Source: DATARN01 sp036264135 (GTDB lineage: Bacteria; Actinomycetota; Acidimicrobiia; Acidimicrobiales; Palsa-688). From it: 64,000 bases of DNA. The notes under the pieces are model-generated. The model was not told where the DNA came from and ran no database searches. It saw only the letters and a list, made by a program, of their open reading frames with translations. Where the stretch lies: contig DATARN010000058.1 of NCBI GenBank assembly GCA_036264135.1, positions 31,576 through 95,575 of the forward strand. The letters run 5' to 3'. Below are positions 15,101 through 22,199 of this stretch, one piece after another; positions within the stretch are counted from its first letter, which is position 1; each line of letters starts with the position of its first letter. The translations under genes were made by a program, and so were the position numbers.

Positions 15101-17556
15101 TGCTGATGGATTGTGACACCACGGGAATCGAGCCGGATCTCGGGCTGGTGAAGACCAAGAAATTGGTGGGCGGCGGGACGATGTCGATTGTCAATCAGAC
15201 CGTCCCCCGGGCCCTGCGCCGCCTCGGCTACAACCCCTCCGAAGTGGACGCCATCGTCGCCTACATCGACGAGCACAAGTCCATCGTCGGGGCGCCGGCA
15301 CTCAAGGCCGAGCATCTCCCCGTCTTCGCCTGCTCCATGGGGGACAACACCATCCACTACCGGGGCCACGTGCGGATGATGGGCGCCGTCCAGCCCTTCA
15401 TCTCGGGCGCCATCTCGAAGTGCGTGACCGGCGAGACGCTCCTGACCACCGCCGAGGGGCTGGTGCGTATCGGCGGCCTGTACCGGGGTGAGAAGCCCGA
15501 CAGCTACCGAAGCGACGTGCGGGAAGTGGCGTCGCTGAGCGGGCCCCAGAAGACCGACGCCTTCTACTACGGCGGGATCCGCCCGGTGACCTCGGTGGTG
15601 CTGCGCTCGGGGCATCGGGTGACCGGCACCGCCAACCACCGCCTGCTGGTCTCCGGCGGCGACGGGCTCGAATGGCGTCGCCTCGACGAGATCGCGGTGG
15701 GAGAGTACGTGGCCACCCAGTACGGCGACGAACTGTGGTCGGTCCTGCCCGCCCGGTTGGAGACCGACGACGGGAGCGAGAGCTACCAGGGGCCGGCGGA
15801 GATGACCGTCGATCTGGCCTTCCTGCTGGGGGCCTACGCCGCCGCCGGCCGGGTCTCCGGCGCGGCCTGGGCGGTCAGGATCAACTGTGACAGCCGCTCG
15901 GTGCTGCAACGACTGGCGGAGGCGGCGGGGCGGGTCTTCGGTGTCACGGCAACCATCGACCTCCCTACGTCGCACCCGAGTTCGCACCCCGGCGCGGGTC
16001 GGGTGGAGTTCCGCTCCCAGGCCATCGTGGAACTCTTCGATCGGCTCGGTTGCGGCCAGTGCGCGGTGCACAAGCGCATCCCCGACGCCGTCCTGCGCTC
16101 GCCTCGGGAAATGGTGCTGGCCTACCTGGAAGGTTTGACCCTGGCCGCCGAGGTGACGATGTGCGGCACCGCCAAGTGGTCCATCACCTCGGAATCGCCC
16201 GGACTGCTCGACGACCTGCAGGCCATTCTGACCAACCTGGGCATCGTCCACGAGCGGGCCATCAAGTTCGCCCGGACCACCGGCCGGCCCTATGACGAAC
16301 TGTTCGCCGTGGGCGAGCAGGCCAACGACCTGCTGGCCCTGGTTCCCTTCGCCGAGCAGCGCAAGGCGGCGTTCGCCCAGGCGCTGCAAGGCCTCGGCCA
16401 CCACCCCAACCGCAACGGCGCCGACGTCGTCCCCGGCATCTCGCCGTACGAGCTGTACCGGATCGTCCCCCGGGCGCTTCGCGGCGACTTCGGCTATCTG
16501 AGCGACCCCCGGGCCATGTGCGTGAGTCGCCGTTCGCTGGAGCAGGTGGCAGCGGTGGCCGGCGCCCGACTGCCGCAGTGGCTGCGGACGGTGCTCGAGG
16601 ACAACCTGCATTTCAGCCCGGTGGAGTCGGTTGGCTCGGCCGGCGAGCGGGAGGTGTTCGACCTTTCCGTTCCCGCGACCCAAGCCTTCGTGGGCAACGG
16701 CATCGTCAACCACAACACCGTCAACCTGCCCGAGCAGGCCACCATCGAGGACGTCGAGCAGCTCCACATCGAAGCCTGGCAGCTTGGCCTCAAAGCGGTC
16801 GCCATCTACCGGGACAACTGCAAGGTGGCCCAGCCCCTGGCCACGACCAAGAAAAACGCCCCGGCGATGTCGGAACCCGAGGCCCACGACGCCGAGCTGG
16901 CGGTGAAGGTGGCCGAGCTGGAGAAGGCCCTGCAGCGGCAGACGGTCGTGGTCAAGCAGCCGGTGCGGGAGCGCCTGCCCCGCAAGCGCCGCTCCATGAC
17001 CTTCAAGTTCCGGGTGGCGGACTGCGAGGGCTACGTCACCGTCGGTGAGTACGACGACGGGCGGCCGGGCGAAGTGTTCATGCAGGTGTCCAAGCAGGGC
17101 TCGACCTTGGCCGGGATCATGGACGCCTTCGCGGTGGCGGTCAGCCTGGGACTGCAGCACGGCGTGCCGCTGGCGACGTTCGTCAAGAAGTACACCAACA
17201 TGCGCTTCGAGCCGGCGGGCATGACCGACGATCCCGACCTGCGCATCGCCTCCTCGCTGGTCGACTACATCTTCCGCCGGCTGGCGGTCGACTACCTGAG
17301 CTACGACGAGCGAGCCGAACTGGGCATCCTCACCACCAACGAGCGACTCCAGCCCACCCTGCCCGGCGTCGAGGAGGCCACCACGGCCAGCTCCTCGGTG
17401 GTGGAGGAGTTGACCGAGGAGGCCCGGTCGCCGCGGACCGTCGGGCACTCACGCCCCCTCGACGCCCCGTATTGCTACCAGTGCGGCGTCCAGATGCAAC
17501 AGGCCGGAAGCTGCTTCGCCTGCCCGTCCTGCGGCAGTACCAGCGGCTGTTCGTAG
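12127..17556 (+). CDS. nrdJ: B12-dependent (class II) ribonucleotide reductase with two inteins
   Basis: An 1809-residue precursor. Removing the inteins (residues 540-988 and 1099-1530) leaves a reductase of about 928 residues, normal for actinobacterial NrdJ, which makes deoxyribonucleotides with adenosylcobalamin. Visible active-site features are Cys148 in SACFIL, then Asn352, Cys354 and Glu356 in NPCSEY, and Cys365 in NSACNLAS. The 354-to-365 spacing equals that of characterised class II enzymes. The C-terminus has a Cys-rich zinc-ribbon-like tail (CYQCGVQM and CPSCG). Both inteins interrupt highly conserved motifs, APTG/TIALLMD and GAISK/TVNLPE. Uninterrupted reading frame and conserved splice residues indicate both splice in the protein. 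It has a sigma70 promoter upstream and a hairpin downstream. Confidence 0.95.
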   Translation: MAMAPERIGIGIRRHFTSAGTDPFDTVRWERRDARIANYLTGAVAFEQLGVEVPAGWSVNATNILAQKYFRGTLGTPEREWSLKQVTERVVQTITDWGRKDGYFVDEDEAEAFRDELAYLVIHQRAAFNSPVWFNIGVKGVPQQASACFILSVDDSMHSILNWYVEEGTIFKGGSGAGINLSRIRSSKEGLRGGGTASGPVSFMRGADASAGTIKSGGKTRRAAKMVILDADHPDIEDFIWCKAVEERKARALRDAGFDMDLDGKDSHSIQYQNANNSVRVTDEFMQAVLDDEDWHLRAVTNGEILETVKARDLFRQISKAAWECADPGMQFDTTINRWHTAPNTGRINGSNPCSEYMHLDNSACNLASINLLAFSQEDGTFDVEGFKVATEVLFTAQEIMVGNADYPTEAIAETSRRFRQLGIGYANLGALLMSRGLPYDSDEGRAWAASITALLTGQSYATSARTAARMGPFAGFTENRDAMLNVLRMHRDEVASINEELVPTELLSAAQEAWDTAVETGEQYGVRNSQASVLAPTGCLVGGSLVPTARGLVRLRSLGDPHGATWQPLALQVGTDEGPQDASQFFINGAEATVRVETTRGYRIQGTPTHRVKVVDEATGEWRWKRFGEIGAGDLVPLALDQLIGRPQSVPLPPLPPLPPLPPLPTQPRLTEADNTAEDEAAVTATITPELAELVGYFMGNGSRHGGGLRFGVTAGDFDVMERIVQLGKEAFGLVGQATPETGFSEVRFDSVRLARWWEACGFAPHPPTGSQAVSGETAHIPDAVLSANDPEVYAAFLRGLYEADGEAGAGCPTLTSRSTALVRDVQSLLLALGYPSTLSLREGTDASSERPASLRLINESVSTRWLEQVGFMGARKNGRILTAAWDDTDAAGQTVRRDDIPLTRELVDRLGRGDDGLPPAVATELRMSRRLASELFLRSGDAELGHLLSFFYDRVGNAELVDEELTYDLSVPSNVTYIANGFISHNTIALLMDCDTTGIEPDLGLVKTKKLVGGGTMSIVNQTVPRALRRLGYNPSEVDAIVAYIDEHKSIVGAPALKAEHLPVFACSMGDNTIHYRGHVRMMGAVQPFISGAISKCVTGETLLTTAEGLVRIGGLYRGEKPDSYRSDVREVASLSGPQKTDAFYYGGIRPVTSVVLRSGHRVTGTANHRLLVSGGDGLEWRRLDEIAVGEYVATQYGDELWSVLPARLETDDGSESYQGPAEMTVDLAFLLGAYAAAGRVSGAAWAVRINCDSRSVLQRLAEAAGRVFGVTATIDLPTSHPSSHPGAGRVEFRSQAIVELFDRLGCGQCAVHKRIPDAVLRSPREMVLAYLEGLTLAAEVTMCGTAKWSITSESPGLLDDLQAILTNLGIVHERAIKFARTTGRPYDELFAVGEQANDLLALVPFAEQRKAAFAQALQGLGHHPNRNGADVVPGISPYELYRIVPRALRGDFGYLSDPRAMCVSRRSLEQVAAVAGARLPQWLRTVLEDNLHFSPVESVGSAGEREVFDLSVPATQAFVGNGIVNHNTVNLPEQATIEDVEQLHIEAWQLGLKAVAIYRDNCKVAQPLATTKKNAPAMSEPEAHDAELAVKVAELEKALQRQTVVVKQPVRERLPRKRRSMTFKFRVADCEGYVTVGEYDDGRPGEVFMQVSKQGSTLAGIMDAFAVAVSLGLQHGVPLATFVKKYTNMRFEPAGMTDDPDLRIASSLVDYIFRRLAVDYLSYDERAELGILTTNERLQPTLPGVEEATTASSSVVEELTEEARSPRTVGHSRPLDAPYCYQCGVQMQQAGSCFACPSCGSTSGCS
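13744..15090 (+). other. Intein 1 in NrdJ (449 aa, LAGLIDADG type)
   Basis: The intein starts with Cys540 and ends with His987-Asn988; the next extein residue is Thr989. Splicing block A is CLVGGSLVPTARG, block B is GTPTHRVKV with the TxxH signature, and the C-terminal blocks are TYDLSVPSN and FISHN. The endonuclease part has block C as LVGYFMGNGSR and block E as LRGLYEADGEAG. In block C the usual acidic residue is Asn, so nuclease activity is probably lost or reduced. A Pro/Leu repeat links the splicing and nuclease domains. The insertion site APTG/TIALLMD is a known RNR intein hot spot. Confidence 0.93.
14080..14124 (+). repeat. 9-bp tandem repeat (x5) in intein 1
   Basis: Five exact copies of CCGCTGCCG encode a Pro-Pro-Leu repeat between the N-terminal splicing domain and the endonuclease domain. 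It is probably a flexible or polyproline linker and a likely site of copy-number variation. Confidence 0.9.
15421..16716 (+). other. Intein 2 in NrdJ (432 aa, decayed endonuclease)
   Basis: The intein starts with Cys1099 and ends with His1529-Asn1530; the next extein residue is Thr1531. Block A is CVTGETLLTTAEG, block B is GTANHRLLV, and the C-terminal blocks are VFDLSVPAT and IVNHN. The positions expected for the two LAGLIDADG motifs read FLLGAYAAAGR and YLEGLTLAAEV. Neither keeps the catalytic acidic residue, so the nuclease looks dead while splicing residues are intact. The insertion site GAISK/TVNLPE is another conserved RNR motif. Confidence 0.92.
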
Positions 17557-17569
17557 CCGCCTCGAGCTG

Positions 17570-17607
17570 GTGTTCCGCTCCGCATAGAGGCGCTGGGAGC
17601 GGGACAC
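17570..17607 (+). terminator. Hairpin after ribonucleotide reductase
   Basis: A 12-bp stem with one G-T wobble pairs GTGTTCCGCTCC (17570-17581) with GGAGCGGGACAC (17596-17607) around a 14-nt loop. It starts 14 bp after the reductase stop codon. No T-run is seen, as is common for terminators in very GC-rich actinobacteria. Confidence 0.55.
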
Positions 17608-17660
17608 AGCCACGAGGCGAGCCGGGCCGGCGCATACAGATGCGCAGGTAGGGTCTCGCC

Positions 17661-18203
17661 ATCACCCTCGGCATCCTCATCCTCTGCACCGCCAACCAAT
17701 GCCGCTCGGTGATGGGCGAGGCGTTGTTACAGGCTCGTCTCGAGGAGCGGGGGACCGACGCGGTGGTGGCGTCGGCCGGGTTCCTGGAGGGCGGCGTGCC
17801 GCCCACCGAGGAGGTCATCGACACCATGGCGGCGATGGGATTGGACGTCAGCGCCCACCTCAGCCATCAGGTGACCCCGGAGCTGCTGGACGCCGCCGAC
17901 CTGATCGTGGCCATGACCCGCCAGCACGTCATCGACGCCACCCTGATGGCCCCCGACGCCTGGACCCGCATCTTTCAGCTCACCGACCTGGTGCGCCGGG
18001 CTGAAGCGGTTGGGCCCTGGCCCCCCCAGCAACCGTGGTCCGAGTGGCTCGATGCCGTCGGCGAGGGCCGGACGCGGACAGGCATCCTGTCCGCCAGTCT
18101 GAGCGACGACATCGCCGACCCCATCGGGCAGTCGGCGGCCGTCCACACCGCGTCGCGCCTGTTGCTCGACGACCTGTTCACCCGCCTCGCCGACCTACTG
18201 TGA
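17661..18203 (+). CDS. Low-molecular-weight protein-tyrosine-phosphatase-like
   Basis: A 180-residue LMW-PTP family protein. The P-loop CTANQCRS (CX5R) is near the N-terminus and the acid loop is DDIADPIGQS. It should hydrolyse phosphotyrosine or act on a related substrate. The start is problematic: a TAG lies at 17649-17651 and no ATG, GTG or TTG follows in frame until GTG 17709, which is after the catalytic Cys and Arg. The only sensible start is ATC at 17661, which has AGGTAGGG 7 bp upstream and gives a family-like N-terminus (ITLGILILCTANQC). So this is either a rare ATC start, a sequence error, or a gene that lost its start. Confidence 0.65.
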   Translation: MTLGILILCTANQCRSVMGEALLQARLEERGTDAVVASAGFLEGGVPPTEEVIDTMAAMGLDVSAHLSHQVTPELLDAADLIVAMTRQHVIDATLMAPDAWTRIFQLTDLVRRAEAVGPWPPQQPWSEWLDAVGEGRTRTGILSASLSDDIADPIGQSAAVHTASRLLLDDLFTRLADLL

Positions 18204-18207
18204 CCGG

Positions 18208-18257
18208 CCGATCAGGAAGCGTCGCCGAGGTGCTTTGAGCGGCCCGATCAGGAAGCG
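18208..18257. repeat. 14-bp direct repeat at 3' end of isomerase gene
   Basis: CCGATCAGGAAGCG occurs at 18208-18221 and again at 18244-18257, where it includes the stop codon of the minus-strand isomerase gene. The pattern matches the duplicated aminotransferase tail at 6.8 kb, on a smaller scale. Confidence 0.6.
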
Positions 18258-18945
18258 CCCGGCACCGGCGCCCCGGCCTCGGCCACGTCGGCGGACGGCA
18301 GCGGCCCGAAGAGGCTGAACATCGGGAAATACGGCGTCGGGTCGCCCTCCCACCGGTAGGTCAGGATCTGGCTGGCGGAACGCCGGCCGAACAGGGCCCG
18401 GAACCACTCCATCGTCGGGGCCGTTCCCGCCACCGCCACCCCCGCCGAGCCGCACACCCACTCCCCGTCGTCGGCGACCAGGCGGAGGCCGGGGAGGTCA
18501 TGCTTGTCGACGAGGTGGTTGAGCCGCCCGGTGACCCGCGCGGTCACGGCCGCCGCCGCCGCCGGGTCGCTCGCGCCGGCCAGCCCCAGTGCGCCCCGGA
18601 GGTCGTGCTCGTGGGTCAAGATGTCGAAGGCCGCCGAGTCGGCCCGCCCCGGTGCGGCCAGCATGGTGAGCAGCGCCGGCGTGCGGTCCCGCCACTCCGC
18701 CAACAAGGCGGGCAACGTCCGCCCCTCCCGAGCCGCAACCTGGCGCGCCGTCCACGGCTCGGTGGCGGCTCCGTCCACCTCGCCGCTGCCGACGTCGTGG
18801 CACACGCCGGCCAAGTGGGCGACGAGCTGGACCACCGTCCAACGCGGCGTGCCGGGCACCGGTCCGGCCAGCGCCGGCGCGGAAAGCGGCGTGACCAGGT
18901 CGACGATCCGGTCTTGGGTTTGGGTGTACAGCGCCACCAGGTCCA

Positions 18946-18946
<1 letters not shown>
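18248..18946 (-). CDS. Mycothiol-dependent maleylpyruvate isomerase family protein
   Basis: A 232-residue protein of the DinB-like MDMPI family. The N-terminal four-helix bundle includes the predicted metal ligands in LVAHLAGVCHDV and ILTHEHDLRGALG. A C-terminal SCP2-like domain follows (EWFRALFGRRSASQILTYRW). Members use mycothiol as cofactor or act as thiol-dependent transferases. Its start shares one base with the mtnA stop (TAATG), so it is the third gene of a RuBisCO-like/mtnA operon, which suggests a thiol-dependent step in that pathway rather than maleylpyruvate metabolism. Confidence 0.82.
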
Positions 18947-19927
<981 letters not shown>

Positions 19928-19935
<8 letters not shown>

Positions 19936-20953
19936 CCTGTCCGCCGAGCCGGTCGACCGCCGCCCGCACCGCCGCCTCGAGGCCGCCGGGATACCCGTAG
20001 GCCTTGCTACCGAGCACCATCACCATCCCCTCCCCGCCGGCGAGCGCCGCCTGCTCGGCCACCCCGTCGGGGCCGAGGCCGCCGCCGAATAGCGCGACCG
20101 AACGTCGCTCCGACCGGCGGGCGGAGCGGAGGGCAGCCAGGTTGTCCCGCACCTCGTCGTCGGATTCGAACAGCCCGCCCCCGAAGGCGCCCACGATCCA
20201 GTAATCGGCGCCGCAGGAGCGGGCCAGACCGGCGAGGACGGCGCCCGTCGCCCCGAACCGGTCGTTCCTCGTGATGGCGCCCGAGCCGGCCCGGTGGCCC
20301 AGGATGGGGACGCCGAGGTCGGCCTGGCGGAGGGCCACCACCGAGTCGAGGCCCTGGGCGAAGGCGTTGACCATCACGCCGGTGGCGCCGAGGGAGACGA
20401 CCCGGCGGGCCCGCTCAATCAGCCCGGCTGTGGAGCCGGTGATGTTGGCGCAGTAGACGACGCCGGGGGCCAGGACCTTGGCCACCGCCTCGACCCGTTC
20501 GTCGAGCGGGCACCACGGCGGGTCGCCCAGGATTTCGTCGTCTTTGATGAACGTCGCCCCGCCGGCCACGGCCGCCCGGGCCACCTCCGCCGCCTCGGTC
20601 GGGGTCAGCCCGATCGACGGCTTGACGATAACCCCGACGCTCACCGGGGCCGGTTGGGCGGCGACGCCGAACGCCGGCCCGGGCAGCAAGCCGTCGGGAA
20701 TCTCCAGGTCGACCAGCCGGCAGCGGGTCACCGCCCGCCCCTCCGCCCCTTCGCCGGCGACGAGGGCGGAGACGAGCAGGGTGACGTTGGCGCCCCAGTT
20801 GGCGTCGGGGAAGTCCAGCACCGCCCGGCGACCCTCGGCGGCGACGACCCGGGCGCGGGCCCAGTCGGGACCGCCCTCCATGCCGGTCGAGGCCCGCAGC
20901 GCCAAGGCTTCAGCCGCTTCCAGGGGCTCGATCTCGAAGGTCGCCCGGATCAT
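19928..20953 (-). CDS. RuBisCO-like protein (form IV)
   Basis: A 341-residue RuBisCO-like protein. The barrel carries VGVIVKPSIGLTPTEAAEVA (first active-site Lys) and GGATFIKDDEIL, whose Lys, Asp and Glu match the carbamylated lysine and magnesium ligands of RuBisCO. A His lies in PILGHRAGSGAI. The region expected to hold the loop-6 lysine reads IVGAFGGGLF, so true carboxylase activity is unlikely. Such proteins work in methionine salvage as enolase (MtnW) or 5-methylthioribulose 1-phosphate isomerase. Being first in an operon with mtnA supports a methionine-salvage role. The ATG at 20953 is preferred over a 19-residue extension. Confidence 0.88.
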
Positions 20954-21067
20954 CGCGCTGAAGACTATGAGGGAAAAGGGGCCCCGGTGGGCTGCACCGG
21001 GGCCGCCCACCCCGACGCCGGCGGCTGGGGCCGGGAGCTGAGGCTCCTCCGGTCGGGAATCGACCCG

Positions 21068-21150
21068 AACTGTGAGCCGCCAGCGTTCTCAGCATCACCG
21101 CGGCCACATATGGTCGGAAACGGTGCCGAGAACCATGGCGGCTCACAGTT
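21068..21150. repeat. 23-nt arm inverted repeat between divergent genes
   Basis: Arms at 21068-21090 and 21128-21150 match at 21 of 23 positions; the outer 15 bp (AACTGTGAGCCGCCA) are perfect. The spacer is 37 nt. It lies in the spacer between the RuBisCO-like gene (minus) and the PfpI gene (plus), ending 26 bp before the latter's start. It could be an operator, a cruciform or a REP-type element. Confidence 0.75.
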
Positions 21151-21176
21151 CCGCGCCCCGTGCCAGAGTGTGCGCC

Positions 21177-21824
21177 ATGAATGGCTTCCGGTTGGGGATC
21201 TATGTGTTCAAGGATGTCGAGATTGTCGATTTCGCCGCCCCCCACGGCGTGTTCTCGGTGGCCCGGCGCTTCGACCCGGAGTTGGAGGCGTTTCTCGTGG
21301 CCGACGCCATGCGGCCGGTGCAGGCCCAGGCCGGCTTTACCGTGCTGCCCAACTATGCCTTCGCCGACCGGCCGGCCATGGACGCCTTCCTGATCCCGGG
21401 AGGTTTTGGCACGCGCCAGGAGATCCGCAACGGCCGGCTCCACGAGTTCGTGCGCAGCCAGCCAGCGGAAACATTGCTTACCAGCGTGTGCACCGGCTCA
21501 TGGGTCTACGGGAAGATGGGGCTGCTCGACGGCCTCCCGGCCACGAGCCGCAAGGAGCCCGACCGGGTCGAGGCCAAACCGCCGGGCAAGGTGCCCATCG
21601 ACCGGCTGGCCGACCTGGCGCCGGCGTGCCACATCAGCCGGGCCCGGGTCGTCGACGCCGGGCGGATCATCACCGCCGGGGGCATCTGCTCGGGGATGGA
21701 ACTGGGCTTCCACCTCCTGCGCCGGGCCGGCTACCCCGAGGACTTCATTGCCGAGGTGGCACGGGTCATGGAGTACACCGCCGCCTACGACCTGTACCGG
21801 GACGACCGCGAGACGGTCGGCTGA
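21177..21824 (+). CDS. DJ-1/PfpI family protein
   Basis: A 215-residue DJ-1/PfpI (GATase-like) protein similar to the sensor half of GlxA regulators but without a DNA-binding domain. It has IYVFKDVEIVDFAAPHGVF at the N-terminus and the nucleophile elbow TSVCTGSWVYGKMGLL with the reactive Cys. Family members act as isonitrile hydratases, glyoxalases or chaperones; the substrate is unknown. The ATG at 21177 gives the family N-terminus. A large inverted repeat lies just upstream and a 13-bp triple repeat just downstream. Confidence 0.82.
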   Translation: MNGFRLGIYVFKDVEIVDFAAPHGVFSVARRFDPELEAFLVADAMRPVQAQAGFTVLPNYAFADRPAMDAFLIPGGFGTRQEIRNGRLHEFVRSQPAETLLTSVCTGSWVYGKMGLLDGLPATSRKEPDRVEAKPPGKVPIDRLADLAPACHISRARVVDAGRIITAGGICSGMELGFHLLRRAGYPEDFIAEVARVMEYTAAYDLYRDDRETVG

Positions 21825-21825
21825 C

Positions 21826-21864
21826 GACCCTAAAAGTCGACCCTAAAAGTCGACCCTAAAAGTC
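21826..21864. repeat. 13-bp tandem repeat, three exact copies
   Basis: GACCCTAAAAGTC is repeated three times without mismatch at 21826-21838, 21839-21851 and 21852-21864, directly after the PfpI stop and before the convergent 98-residue gene. The AAAA core stands out against the GC-rich background. Confidence 0.95.
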
Positions 21865-21902
21865 GGCGAAGCGGCTGACCGCCGCTTGGGAGGTCGGCCC
21901 AC

Positions 21903-22199
21903 TTACTCCCCGGGTGCCGGGCCGGCGGGGACGTTCTCTTCCCAGTACTCGGTGTCCAGCAGCCCGTTCGCCGCGGCCAAGGCGGTGGCCGCCCGGACGG
22001 CTTCCTCGTAGACCGCATCCAGGTGGCGGCGGGCGGTGGCCGGGCTGACGGCCAGCGGTGGGTTGCCCAGCGAGCGGTGCATGGCGCCGGGGTCGGGTGT
22101 AGGGCGGATCTTGCTGGCCGGGGCCGGTTCGTGGTCCTCGCGACCCCAGAACCGCCCGTCGGCGGGCGGGACGCCGTTGGTGCGCCGCCGCCGGCTCAT
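21903..22199 (-). CDS. Hypothetical protein downstream of SNF2 helicase
   Basis: A 98-residue protein I do not recognise. The N-terminus is basic and Pro-rich (MSRRRRTNGVPPADGRFWG), the C-terminal half is an amphipathic helix (ATARRHLDAVYEEAVRAATA). Its ATG overlaps the helicase stop by 4 bp, so it is translationally coupled to it and may be a partner. Actinobacterial SNF2 genes of this type are often followed by a SWIM zinc-finger gene; this protein shows no such finger. Confidence 0.65.
   Translation of the reverse strand: MSRRRRTNGVPPADGRFWGREDHEPAPASKIRPTPDPGAMHRSLGNPPLAVSPATARRHLDAVYEEAVRAATALAAANGLLDTEYWEENVPAGPAPGE

Noticed and set aside
13792..17448. A 1218-codon open frame on the minus strand across the reductase gene
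   Set aside because: It is antisense to a clearly coding, motif-rich gene. Long antisense frames are expected at this GC content, and the translation is low-complexity with no domain.
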